Source: UBA2365 sp964594045
Lineage (GTDB): Bacteria; Bacteroidota; Bacteroidia; Chitinophagales; Saprospiraceae
NCBI GenBank assembly: GCA_964594045.1
Contig: CAZQKR010000003.1
Coordinates: 84,536 to 148,535, forward strand
DNA: 64,000 bases
Direction: 5' to 3'
Shown: positions 35,191-43,739 of the stretch, in pieces
How the letters are laid out: each line of letters starts with the position of its first letter
Numbering within the stretch: the first letter of the stretch is position 1
Notes under the pieces: model-generated
What the model was told of the DNA's origin: nothing
Database searches by the model: none
Seen by the model: only the letters and a program-made list of their open reading frames with translations
Made by a program: the position numbers and the translations under genes

Positions 35191-36864
35191 ATGAACAGAC
35201 GCAGCAGTATAGGCTTAATTTTCAATGGTATTAGGCAGGAAAACGATTCAGAAAATGCTTTAACTTCTAAAACGATTCAGAATTTGGATCCTTTTACAGG
35301 TAGCTGGACAATAGAGCATGCGGCACATTTACTGCGCCGGACATGTTTCGGACCAACCCGGCAGGAAATCGAACTAGCCTATCAGGATGGGCTTGAAGGG
35401 ACTTTGGAAATGCTATTCAGGTCTGAACCACTTCCTGCGCCACCGATAAACCATTCAAGCAATACAGATCCGTTTGTGCCTCTTGGTTCAACATGGATCG
35501 ATGCGCCATATGTTCAGGATTTGAATTTAAGGGCCTATCGCACACAATCATTGTACGCCTGGACCATCAAAAATCTGCTGGATAGCGGATTGCACATCCG
35601 GGAAAAAATGACACTGTTTTGGCATAATCATTATGCAACAGAAATTTCAGTGGTAAATGACCCCAAATTCCAGTATAGGTATATATCATTGCTTCGTGAA
35701 AATGCAACAGGAAATTTCAGGGAATTGACCAAAAAAGTTACAATTGATCTGACTATGCTCAGATATTTGAATGGAAACCAGAATACCAAAAATAATCCGA
35801 ATGAAAATTATGCCAGAGAGCTTCTGGAACTTTTCACTATTGGGAAAGGTGCCCAGGTTGGCCCGGGAGATTACACCAATTACACAGAAGATGATGTATT
35901 GGCCATTGCAAAAGTTTTGACCGGATGGCGTGACAGAGGTTATAATACAACAAATCCGGAACAGCCTGTAATGGCGGAATTCAGACAGACCCAGCATGAT
36001 ATGAGTACCAAAGTATTGTCACACAGATTTGATAATCAACAAATTCCAAATCTTAATGAAAATGAATACAGCCTTCTGATTGACATTATTTTTGAAAAGG
36101 ATGAGTGCGCCTTTTTTATTGCCCGAAAGCTATACAGGTGGTTTGTATACTATGAAATAACTCCGGATATAGAAACAGAAGTAATACAGCCATTGGCAGA
36201 ATTGATCATTTCGTCAGATTACAATCTTGAAACAGCTTTGAAAACCCTGCTTGGTTCAAATCACTTTTATGAAGACTGTTACCGGGGCGCCATGATCAAG
36301 CATCCCATTGATTATGTTGTCAGTATGTTGAGACAATTTGGGTGGACTGCTCCGGGTAGTCAGAATACACAATACCGGTATTTTAATCTGATCCACAATT
36401 TTACTGTCAATTTGCAGATGGCATATTACAATCCACCCGGAGTGTCTGGCTGGAAAGCCTGGTATCAGGAGCCTGCCTGGTATCAGGTTTGGATCAATTC
36501 TGTCACGTTGCCTGTAAGAGCCGACATTGCTTCTTTGGTGACATATTCGGGTTTTCAGGTTGGGAACAATCCCAAAGCGCCAATTCCGGTAATGGACTGG
36601 CTGGAGGGCATTCCGGAGCCACAATCAGCCGATTCAGTCATTGCTCAATTGGCCCTGCAATTATTTGCACATCCTCTTGCAGAAGAAAAAAAGAATTACC
36701 TGAAGGAAGTATTGTTGCCTGGTCTGCCGGATTATGAATGGACGATTGAGTACCTGGATTATAAGGCAAATCCGGATAATGAAGAGCTTATGGAAGCTCT
36801 GGCCAATAAATTGCGGAACCTGATCGCAACCATGATGCAAATGCCGGAATACCATCTTTGTTAA
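35191..36864 (+). CDS. DUF1800 domain protein
   Basis: A 557-residue protein dominated by the DUF1800 domain: AAHLLRRTCFGPTRQEIELAY near the start, MTLFWHNHYATE, LDLTMLRYLNGNQNTKNNPNENYARELLELFTIGKG-type sequence with the conserved NENYARELLELFT, then VLTGWR, and ending IATMMQMPEYHLC. The family is helical, exported or periplasmic in many bacteria and always seen next to DUF1501, but its activity is unknown. No clear signal peptide is visible in this copy (starts MNRRSSIGLIFNG). It is 45 bases before the DUF1501 gene and co-transcribed with it. Confidence 0.92.
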   Translation: MNRRSSIGLIFNGIRQENDSENALTSKTIQNLDPFTGSWTIEHAAHLLRRTCFGPTRQEIELAYQDGLEGTLEMLFRSEPLPAPPINHSSNTDPFVPLGSTWIDAPYVQDLNLRAYRTQSLYAWTIKNLLDSGLHIREKMTLFWHNHYATEISVVNDPKFQYRYISLLRENATGNFRELTKKVTIDLTMLRYLNGNQNTKNNPNENYARELLELFTIGKGAQVGPGDYTNYTEDDVLAIAKVLTGWRDRGYNTTNPEQPVMAEFRQTQHDMSTKVLSHRFDNQQIPNLNENEYSLLIDIIFEKDECAFFIARKLYRWFVYYEITPDIETEVIQPLAELIISSDYNLETALKTLLGSNHFYEDCYRGAMIKHPIDYVVSMLRQFGWTAPGSQNTQYRYFNLIHNFTVNLQMAYYNPPGVSGWKAWYQEPAWYQVWINSVTLPVRADIASLVTYSGFQVGNNPKAPIPVMDWLEGIPEPQSADSVIAQLALQLFAHPLAEEKKNYLKEVLLPGLPDYEWTIEYLDYKANPDNEELMEALANKLRNLIATMMQMPEYHLC

Positions 36865-36909
36865 AACGATCCCAAACTTTCCTCCTGGAATGAAAAAATA
36901 AATTTTGAA

Positions 36910-38493
36910 ATGAAACGCAGAACATTTATAAAAAAGACAGCGACCGCATCCATTACTCTGCCGGTATTTATTTATGGAAATAAATTGACTGCATTGGCAG
37001 GAAACAGATTTTCACTTTTCAATGGGATGGATGAATATTCAGATAAAGTGTTGGTATTGATTCAGTTAAATGGTGGGAATGACGGGTTGAACATGGTATT
37101 GCCTCTCGATCAATATGATAACCTTGTAAAAGCAAGACAAAACATTTACATACCGGAATCCAAAGCATTAAAGCTGAATTCAATGACAGGACTGCACCCT
37201 TCCATGCCGGGAATGAAACAGCAGTTTGATCAGGGGAAAGTCTGCATTATACAAAATGTAGGATATCCGGATCAAAACCGTTCGCATTTCAGGTCTACGG
37301 ATATTTGGCAAAGCGCATCAGATGCCCGGGAAGTCCTGAAAACAGGTTGGTTAGGCAGATATTTTGATCAGGAAATCAGTGGTTACCCGGAAGGTTTTCC
37401 AAATGAATTATATCCCGATCCTTTTGCCCTCACGATCGGAAGTATCATATCTGAAACTTGTCAGGGTATTCTGGCCAATTACAGCCTGGCAATCGAAGAT
37501 CCCAACGGACTGTCTCCTCTCCTTGAGGATGACGGAACTGTTTCTGATCCAAATTTTTGCTACGGTAAAGAATTGACGTTCGTACGGAATGCTGTCATTC
37601 AGACCAATGCCTATGCGGATGTGATCACAGAAGCGGCTGGGAAAGGGCAAAATGCAGTGGATTACCCCGAAACGAATAAACTGGCCAGGCAACTCAAAAC
37701 CATTGCTTTACTTATTTCTGGGGGATTGAAGACCCGGGTTTATATCGCTAACCTTGGAGGATTCGATACTCATGCCAATCAGGTAGAGGAGTCAGATACT
37801 ACTGCCGGCAGTCATGCAGAACTATTATCGACCTTATCTGAAGCCATTTCTGTTTTTCAGCAGGATCTGGCGTTGCAGCAATTGGAAGAGAGGGTTGTTG
37901 GTATGACTTTTTCAGAATTTGGAAGGAGAATTCTTTCAAATGGTGCTAATGGCACTGATCACGGAAGCGCTGCACCTTTATTTGTTTTCGGAAAATGCGT
38001 TAATCCTGCTATTATTGGTTCCAGCCCGGTGATCCAGCAAGAAGTTGATCCTCAGGAAGGAATCGCAATGGAATTTGATTTTCGCTCAGTTTATGGCTCG
38101 CTGCTACATCAATGGTTCGGGGTGCCGGTCCAGAATGTTCAGTCCATTTTGTATGATGGATTTTCTGAAATTCCTGTCATTTCCGGCTGTTCGACTGTTC
38201 AGAATACTGAAATTTCGGACTTTAAGCGTAACATCAGGCTCAGGGTATATCCAAATCCATTTTCAACTTGTACCGAAATAAGCTTTGAAAGTAAAGGTGA
38301 AAAAGCCAAACTGAGTATTTTTAACAGTATGGGGTTTGAGATTAAAGTAATTGCGGACAAATACCTGGAAGAAGGACTGCACCGCTATTCCCTGACATCT
38401 GAAAATCATTGGCTTGGGGGTAATTATTTTGTTCATGTACATACTTTGACACATCAGGAAACTTGTTCGGTAATACATATCAATAACAGGTAA
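36910..38493 (+). CDS. DUF1501 (sulfatase-fold) protein with T9SS sorting domain
   Basis: A 527-residue protein. The N-terminus MKRRTFIKKTATASITLPVF is a twin-arginine-type export signal. The DUF1501 core follows: VLVLIQLNGGNDGLNMVLPL, GLHPSMPGMKQQFDQGKVCIIQNVGYPDQNRSHFRSTDIWQ-type sequence, GFDTHANQ, and TFSEFGRRILSNGANGTDHGSAAPLFVFG, all typical of this alkaline-phosphatase/sulfatase-like family. The last 85 residues form a T9SS type A C-terminal domain (VYPNPFSTCTEISFES, NYFVHVHT). So it is sent across the inner membrane by Tat and then across the outer membrane by T9SS. Partner of the DUF1800 gene. Confidence 0.93.
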   Translation: MKRRTFIKKTATASITLPVFIYGNKLTALAGNRFSLFNGMDEYSDKVLVLIQLNGGNDGLNMVLPLDQYDNLVKARQNIYIPESKALKLNSMTGLHPSMPGMKQQFDQGKVCIIQNVGYPDQNRSHFRSTDIWQSASDAREVLKTGWLGRYFDQEISGYPEGFPNELYPDPFALTIGSIISETCQGILANYSLAIEDPNGLSPLLEDDGTVSDPNFCYGKELTFVRNAVIQTNAYADVITEAAGKGQNAVDYPETNKLARQLKTIALLISGGLKTRVYIANLGGFDTHANQVEESDTTAGSHAELLSTLSEAISVFQQDLALQQLEERVVGMTFSEFGRRILSNGANGTDHGSAAPLFVFGKCVNPAIIGSSPVIQQEVDPQEGIAMEFDFRSVYGSLLHQWFGVPVQNVQSILYDGFSEIPVISGCSTVQNTEISDFKRNIRLRVYPNPFSTCTEISFESKGEKAKLSIFNSMGFEIKVIADKYLEEGLHRYSLTSENHWLGGNYFVHVHTLTHQETCSVIHINNR

Positions 38494-38663
38494 CTACGAT
38501 GTGAGATCGGGAGAAAGCACATAAAATCTAACACAAGGCTCTATCAAAATAATGAGTTTTTGTTGATCCTTTTGCCTGATTATTCGTATGATAAGTGGGT
38601 TGTTAATTATGTAAATGTTTATCAATCATTTTATTGTGGTGCTGACTTTTTCCTTTCCACTTC

Positions 38664-39281
38664 TTACTCCTTCAAACCTTCAATTAGATATACAGAAGGC
38701 ACAAAAGCTTTACTGACTAATCGTTGAATTTTTCCTGTTTTAAACCCTGCCGTTTCCAGAAGTTGTTTTGTCTGGTCAATTGACGGATATTCCGCTTTGG
38801 AAGTGGTAAGTTTAACTAATCTAAGCCAAAAAGCATCATACCGATTGTTTTTGTTGGCAAAAATGAGGAAAATCCTGCCTTTAGGTTTTAAATGAGATCT
38901 TAACTTCTTTAAAAACAAATGCTTATCTTCAACATAAGGAAATGCATGTGTGGACACAATATAATCGTAGAATTCTTTTTGGAGCACATTTTCCACTTCT
39001 CCGCAAATAAATCTTATGTTTTCATTAGGGAATAATCGTCCGGCTTTTTCGATCATTTTAGGTGATGGGTCAATACCATCAATCCTGGAATCCGGGAATT
39101 CGTTTTTCAGATCATTGCAAAGTTCGCCGATCCCACAACCTGCATCCAAAATGCTTTGGGCAGGAGGTAACTCTTTTAAAGCATTGACGATCAACAAACG
39201 CGAGGGTTTCAAAACAAATTTTTGAACCCAGAGTTTTTCATACCAGCCGGCATGGTAATCCCAGATTTTTTGTCCAAACAT
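38664..39281 (-). CDS. Class I SAM-dependent methyltransferase
   Basis: A 205-residue methyltransferase. ATG 39281 is chosen because it lies five bases after the stop of the radical SAM gene and gives a compact domain; the frame is open further upstream only inside that gene. Motif I ILDAGCGIGE is at residues 44-53, then IDGIDPSPKMIEKA (motif II-like), YDYIVSTHAFPYVED (motif post-II) and KPKGRIFLIFANKN. It resembles UbiE/Methyltransf_11 proteins. The acceptor is unknown. With the upstream radical SAM gene it forms a two-gene operon, suggesting that both act on one product. Confidence 0.85.
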   Translation of the reverse strand: MFGQKIWDYHAGWYEKLWVQKFVLKPSRLLIVNALKELPPAQSILDAGCGIGELCNDLKNEFPDSRIDGIDPSPKMIEKAGRLFPNENIRFICGEVENVLQKEFYDYIVSTHAFPYVEDKHLFLKKLRSHLKPKGRIFLIFANKNNRYDAFWLRLVKLTTSKAEYPSIDQTKQLLETAGFKTGKIQRLVSKAFVPSVYLIEGLKE

Positions 39282-39286
39282 GTTTA

Positions 39287-40648
39287 TTATTTCCAGATGA
39301 ATATTTTTATAAAATATAAAGCTCCAAAATAGGCACTTTTCAACGATACTTTCAACCCATTGGCCCAACCGTATTTTCTCATCAAATGGCTGAGGGTGGT
39401 ATGTCTGAATAAGGGAAGCAGATATAAAAAATAGAGCCATAAGTAATACGAAAGGGCTGAAATATACTTTGGTTTCTGATGTAGTCGCAAAAGGTCATAA
39501 CGCCATGATTTTTTCAGATTGAACCCGGTTTTCTGTTGGATTGCATCATCAGTATTGGGTAAAACAGTTGGTGTGGAAAAAGTGGCATATTGAATTTTAT
39601 TTTTATGGACATATTTTGCGAGTTCTAAAAAACCGGAGTGCTTCCAGTCAGGATTGCAGATAAACAGTGCAAACAATTCAATACCCAATTCCGCACAGAT
39701 TTTAATGGTGAGGTCGTTGTCACCAGTCCTGGCTTTCTTGTGTACAGTCTTCAAATCCTGATCCGTAATGTATTCAAATCCGACGATCAGGCCTGAAAGT
39801 CCGTTTTGACGGAGCCTTTTTAATAAATCGTAGTTTTTGGCAATAAAGTCGGAAGTTCCGTAAGCGATGAATTTTTTCCGGATCCGGCGGTTCTCAAGCG
39901 CTTCGCAAAAAGAGTTGAGCCGTTTTTTATCAATCAGAAAATTGTCGTCAACTATAAATACATTATCCGTCCGGAGATCCTCAATTTCATTGACTACTTC
40001 CCTGACAGGCCGGGCATGATACACTCCGCCATTCATTTTCCGGCAAAAACAAAAGGTGCATTGTCCTGTGCAACTGAATGCTGTTTTGACTGTTGCACAG
40101 GAGCCATAATGAAAGTAATAATAATGCCGTGGATTTGCATTGAACAATATCCTGTCGGGTGTCGGCAGCACAGGAGCATGACCGGAAAGCGGGGTTTTTC
40201 TGAATCCTGTTTTTTTATACGCAACACCTTCCAGGTCTTCAGGCAAAGTACCGGATTCAAGAGATGCAGCGATCTGACTAATGGCAGGCAGATGGTTACC
40301 GTATACAACTGCATCGATAAAAGGTGAGAAAAAATGTTCAGGCACCACTTCTGCATGAACGCCTCCCACGACAATATAAAGTTCCGGAAATTTTTCCTTA
40401 AGCTTTTTTGAAAACGAAAGTACAATTGCGGTTTGGGTGATATAACAACTGATGCAAAGCAGCCGAAATTCATCGGATGAAAGTGTTTTAAACAAGGATC
40501 TTTTACTTCCTTTCACCAAAAATGAAACAGTGTGGTCTTCTTTTAAAGCAGTATAAATATATTCTAATTCAAGCGGTTCGCACGAAATCAAATAGTCCAT
40601 CGGGATAGACTGCCGGGGAACTTCAGGTGTATAAAGCAAAATTTTCAT
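39287..40648 (-). CDS. B12-binding-domain radical SAM protein
   Basis: A 453-residue protein. The N-terminal part (1-135) is a Rossmann-like B12-binding domain (MKILLYTPEV, VVGGVHAEVVPEHF, DAVVYGNH); the canonical DxHxxG histidine motif is not seen, so base-on His binding is unlikely. The radical SAM domain starts near residue 180 with the [4Fe-4S] cysteines Cys193, Cys197 and Cys200 in CTGQCTFC, then VFIVDDNFLID and GLIVGFEYITDQDL. The C-terminus is hydrophobic. Such proteins do methylations or rearrangements at unreactive carbons in secondary or lipid metabolism. Substrate unknown. Paired with a SAM methyltransferase gene downstream. Confidence 0.88.
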   Translation of the reverse strand: MKILLYTPEVPRQSIPMDYLISCEPLELEYIYTALKEDHTVSFLVKGSKRSLFKTLSSDEFRLLCISCYITQTAIVLSFSKKLKEKFPELYIVVGGVHAEVVPEHFFSPFIDAVVYGNHLPAISQIAASLESGTLPEDLEGVAYKKTGFRKTPLSGHAPVLPTPDRILFNANPRHYYYFHYGSCATVKTAFSCTGQCTFCFCRKMNGGVYHARPVREVVNEIEDLRTDNVFIVDDNFLIDKKRLNSFCEALENRRIRKKFIAYGTSDFIAKNYDLLKRLRQNGLSGLIVGFEYITDQDLKTVHKKARTGDNDLTIKICAELGIELFALFICNPDWKHSGFLELAKYVHKNKIQYATFSTPTVLPNTDDAIQQKTGFNLKKSWRYDLLRLHQKPKYISALSYYLWLYFLYLLPLFRHTTLSHLMRKYGWANGLKVSLKSAYFGALYFIKIFIWK

Positions 40649-40894
40649 ATACAGTCTTTAAACTACGCCGGGTTTTGAATTTCCGCTCAATAAAGGTAAT
40701 GAAATTATGCACGGTCAAAAGAAATATTTTCGGTTATCCCATTAACAGACACAATATATGGGGTCTGTTATTAATTTGCCTGTTCAACCGGAGAAGTGTT
40801 TTAAAATGAACAGGAAACCGGGAATCAGGAAAATTTTTCAAAGTATAAGGATGATGATTTATTAAAGGCAAATCATATAAACTATTCCAAGGGC

Positions 40895-40922
40895 CAAAAA
40901 AAAGGACCGCTGATGCGATCCT
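40895..40922 (-). terminator. Terminator of the small 79-residue protein gene
   Basis: AGGACCGC (40903-40910) and GCGATCCT (40915-40922) pair with one mismatch. The A-run at 40895-40902 reads TTTTTTTT on the minus strand directly after the stem. Confidence 0.65.
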
Positions 40923-40945
40923 GTTTTAATTTTAGACCAGATTTT

Positions 40946-41185
40946 TCAAATCCGGACTGCAAAACCCGCACTGTAGTCAAGTATTTTTTGCCGGGAACTT
41001 TCTGAAGGCAAATAGGCTAATGAAGTAAAATTATCTTTTGCTTTTTTCAGCCTGAGATACAATTGAAACAATTGAGGATCATTTTCAAGTGCATATTCAA
41101 CTTCAAGTCTTTCAAACAAATCCGATTCCCGGTATACATATCTGACCAGTGCATTCTCCGTGTAAATTTCTTCCATACAGTACAT
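40946..41185 (-). CDS. Small conserved protein of unknown function
   Basis: A 79-residue soluble, helical protein (76 residues if ATG 41176 is used, which starts MEEIYTENALVRYVY). It reads YRESDLFERLEVEYALENDPQLFQLYLRLKKAKDNFTSL, a pattern of leucines and acids seen in small Bacteroidota proteins that sit near sigma/anti-sigma modules, though no sigma factor is near here. The C-terminal part (PSESSRQKILDYS) is also conserved in that group as I remember it. Followed by a clear terminator. Function unknown. Confidence 0.65.
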   Translation of the reverse strand: MYCMEEIYTENALVRYVYRESDLFERLEVEYALENDPQLFQLYLRLKKAKDNFTSLAYLPSESSRQKILDYSAGFAVRI

Positions 41186-41265
41186 TTATTCATTAATGCT
41201 TTTTACATCACTCTTAACTTTAAAATGATTGTAAATATTGTATGGTTTTAAATTATTTTTTCAGC

Positions 41266-41697
41266 CTATTTGACACGTTTCCAGTACTGTGTCCGCCCTA
41301 TAAGAGAAATACCGATATAACCCCTTACAGCCAGTTTGTTTTTACTTTCAAGGGATATTTTACACCTGTAAACACTACCATCAGCCGGATCCACGATCTC
41401 ACCACCTGTGAGCTTTTCCCCGTCTGCCTTCATGTCCCACAGAATATCGAGGTTGATCAGGCTCTTCCCTTTTTTGTCACCAGGGCAGTCATTGCATACT
41501 TTTGTGGTAGCTCCGGGTAGCAGTTTTACTACCTTACCGTAATATTTGGTTCCTTTTTTGTAGATTTCAACGTGTGATTTAGGATCTCCGGTTTTATCAT
41601 CAATGGTTTCCCATACTCCGGTAATGCTTTGCCCGATAAGATTTCCGGCAAACAAAAACAACACCACAAAGGCTGTTAAAGAGCTAATTTTTTTCAT
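41266..41697 (-). CDS. DUF2147 domain protein
   Basis: A 143-residue exported protein. The signal peptide (about 1-22) is LTAFVVLFLFAGNLIGQS. The DUF2147 domain covers the rest: ITGVWETIDDKTGDPKSHVEIYKKGTKYYGKVVKLL, CNDCPGDKKGKSLINLDILWDM, GGEIVDPADGSVYRCKISL and RGYIGISLIGRTQYWKR, with two conserved Cys in CNDC. The domain has a beta-barrel fold of unknown function found in Gram-negative periplasm. Stands alone on the minus strand. Confidence 0.9.
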   Translation of the reverse strand: MKKISSLTAFVVLFLFAGNLIGQSITGVWETIDDKTGDPKSHVEIYKKGTKYYGKVVKLLPGATTKVCNDCPGDKKGKSLINLDILWDMKADGEKLTGGEIVDPADGSVYRCKISLESKNKLAVRGYIGISLIGRTQYWKRVK

Positions 41698-41905
41698 AGA
41701 TCAAAATGTGTATTTAGTTAAGTAATAGGTATTAAACCTTCATTTTGCAATGATAGTACAATAATGCAATATAATCGATATTAAAACCAAAAATTAAAAC
41801 AATTGACATTAAAAAATTCAGACCGGCAAAATATCTTTTGATTTATAATCAAATTATAAAATATCACGAGAGTGCGGTAAAAATTAAAGGTTAAAATTAT
41901 ATGTT

Positions 41906-42005
41906 AGAGATGCCTCACTTCTTCAGGATGACAGACAGTTCGCTATTTGTGTTTATCCCCTTAGCCTCCTGAAATACTTGTCATTTCGGGAGGAGCAAAA
42001 AATCT
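41906..42005. repeat. Degenerate copy of a common intergenic palindromic repeat
   Basis: GATGCCTCACTTCTTCAGGATGACA at about 41909-41933 and TGTCATTTCGGGAGGAGCAAAAAATCT at 41979-42005 resemble the two arms of a widespread bacterial intergenic repeat (arms reading roughly GATTTCTC..CTTCGTTCAGGATGACA and its inverse). Here the arms are only partly complementary, so the copy has decayed. The surrounding 396-base gap (41698-42093) holds no gene that I recognise. Confidence 0.55.
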
Positions 42006-42093
42006 TGGAATTTTTGTCGGTCAGTAATGATAAAATATGTAGGTCATATGAATATATCAATTGTTTGCAGATTATATGAACTTAGCGATCATT

Positions 42094-42435
42094 TCAAATA
42101 AAAACATTCAGATTTTGACTTTCACCTGGCTTCCAGATCAGTTTTTCAAAATCCCTGATCCTGTGATCTTCCACGCTGATGCCTTCATTTTCAAGCAATT
42201 GCTGCATGAGTTCAGGCGTCGGGAAATGATTTCTTCCGGACAATTCTCCTTTTCTGTTGACTACCCTGTGAGCGGGGATATCTGTCCCGTAGGAAAAACT
42301 TTTATTCAGTGCCCAACCGACCATTCTGGCCGAACCCAGTCCCAGAAAATCTGCGATCAAACCGTAGGTACAGACCCTGCCGGGAGGGATCAGCCTGGTC
42401 ACATCGTAAACCATTTGAAAATAGTGTTCTTTCAT
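42094..42435 (-). CDS. Alkyltransferase-like protein (ATL; MGMT fold without catalytic Cys)
   Basis: A 113-residue protein of the O6-alkylguanine-DNA alkyltransferase C-terminal fold. It has IPPGRVCTYGLIADFLGLGSARMVGWAL (the helix-turn-helix and arginine finger region) and IPAHRVVNRKGELSG. In MGMT/Ogt the motif is PCHR; here Ala55 replaces the alkyl-acceptor Cys, defining the alkyltransferase-like class (ATL, such as E. coli YbaZ/Atl). Those proteins bind and flip O6-alkylguanine and hand the lesion to nucleotide excision repair. It starts one base after the stop of the DODA-type gene and is surely co-transcribed. Confidence 0.9.
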   Translation of the reverse strand: MKEHYFQMVYDVTRLIPPGRVCTYGLIADFLGLGSARMVGWALNKSFSYGTDIPAHRVVNRKGELSGRNHFPTPELMQQLLENEGISVEDHRIRDFEKLIWKPGESQNLNVFI

Positions 42436-42436
42436 A

Positions 42437-43333
42437 TTATTCCGGGTTGATTTTAACTGAAGTCATGGTCAGGGAACCTGCAACAGCCATATCGTTGAAC
42501 AATTCGATCTGATCTTTTTTATCCTGCATGGCCAGGGTATACAACAAAGGTAAGTAATGTTCAGGTGTAGGTATTGCCAACTCAAATGCTTTTCCATTTT
42601 TTGAATATTGGATCAATGCGTTGTGATTGCCTTCCTGTATGTATTGATTCATTTTTGCACGAGCTTCCAGAGCCCAGTCAAAGCCATGGTCAAGTTTGTC
42701 CATATTACGCCAATCCACTTTTCCCAGGTTGTGTACCATATTACCACTTCCGACGATCAAAACGCCCTTTTCCCTCAGTCCGGCCAAATGTTTTCCGAGA
42801 TTGTAATGGTATTCGGACGGTTGCCTGTAATCCAGGCTCATTTGTATGACAGGAATATCCGCTTTGGGAAACAAGTGCTTCAAAACACTCCATGCGCCAT
42901 GATCCAGACCCCATTGGTCATCCAGGCCGATGGGAACAGCGGATATCAACTCCTTAATTTCTTTGGCAAATGCCGGACTACCGGGAGCCGGATACTGTAC
43001 TTCATACAATTCCGGTGGAAAACCCCTGAAATCGTGGATCGTTTTCGGATATTCCATTGCAGTGACAAATGTCCCGGCAGTTTCCCAATGAGCAGAAATG
43101 CACAAAATGATCTTTGGCGTTGGAATTTCTTCAGCCATTTTCCTGAAGCCCCGTGTAAATACATTTTCTGTGATCGCATTCATCGGGTTGCCATGGCCAA
43201 GAAATAATACAGGCATCCGTTCTGTTTTTTCCAGGTTTGCCTGAATATTTTGAATGAGATTGAGAGGCATCATTGTTCCGGAAACAGATAAAAGTGATAA
43301 CAACCGTAGAAATTCCTTTCTTTTCATCACCAC
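42437..43333 (-). CDS. ygiD: 4,5-DOPA dioxygenase extradiol-type protein (YgiD/LigB family)
   Basis: A 298-residue class III extradiol ring-cleavage dioxygenase. Metal-binding and active-site parts: VLFLGHGNPMNAI (His near residue 47), ILCISAHWET, WGLDHGAWSVLKHLFPKADIPVIQMSLD and VGSGNMVHNLG. The first 30 residues (KRKEFLRLLSLLSVSGTMMPL) look like an added export or anchor signal, possibly Tat-like (KRK rather than RR), which is not present in E. coli YgiD. ATG 43327 is an equal choice of start. The natural phenolic substrate is unknown. First gene of a two-gene unit with the ATL gene. Confidence 0.88.
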   Translation of the reverse strand: MVMKRKEFLRLLSLLSVSGTMMPLNLIQNIQANLEKTERMPVLFLGHGNPMNAITENVFTRGFRKMAEEIPTPKIILCISAHWETAGTFVTAMEYPKTIHDFRGFPPELYEVQYPAPGSPAFAKEIKELISAVPIGLDDQWGLDHGAWSVLKHLFPKADIPVIQMSLDYRQPSEYHYNLGKHLAGLREKGVLIVGSGNMVHNLGKVDWRNMDKLDHGFDWALEARAKMNQYIQEGNHNALIQYSKNGKAFELAIPTPEHYLPLLYTLAMQDKKDQIELFNDMAVAGSLTMTSVKINPE

Positions 43334-43739
43334 CTGAATTTTAAGTTACAATTATTAAAGAAAGCACAGGTAAAAATTTTGCCTGTGCTTTTTAAAACTC
43401 CATAATTCAGATTTTGTTTTTCGAAACTTATATTATTGATCGGTTTGTTTCGAATAGGATTATATATCCTGAAAATTAAACCATGAGTGCTGCTATTGTA
43501 TTAAAAGAATGTTGAACTATGATCATCTTGTTATTGTCCTTTCCATTGGGCTCAATTGACCGGTCTTTCAGCATTTAATCACAATATTACTTCTCAGATT
43601 TTTCTTTAGGCTTACCTACGCATCTGTTGACATCAATGATATTTGATGAAAAACATTCTGGTATTGCCTGCACAATTATCAGACTGAGTGTTTTTCATAT
43701 CGATATTTTGATCATGGACCAAAATCGATTCAATCCTGT
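43334..43739. other. 406-base gap with one hairpin, no gene seen
   Basis: AAAGCACAGG (43361-43370) and CCTGTGCTTT (43382-43391) form a 10-bp stem flanked by A/T, a possible terminator for transcripts on the minus strand. The remaining sequence shows no reading frame with a familiar product. Confidence 0.5.
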
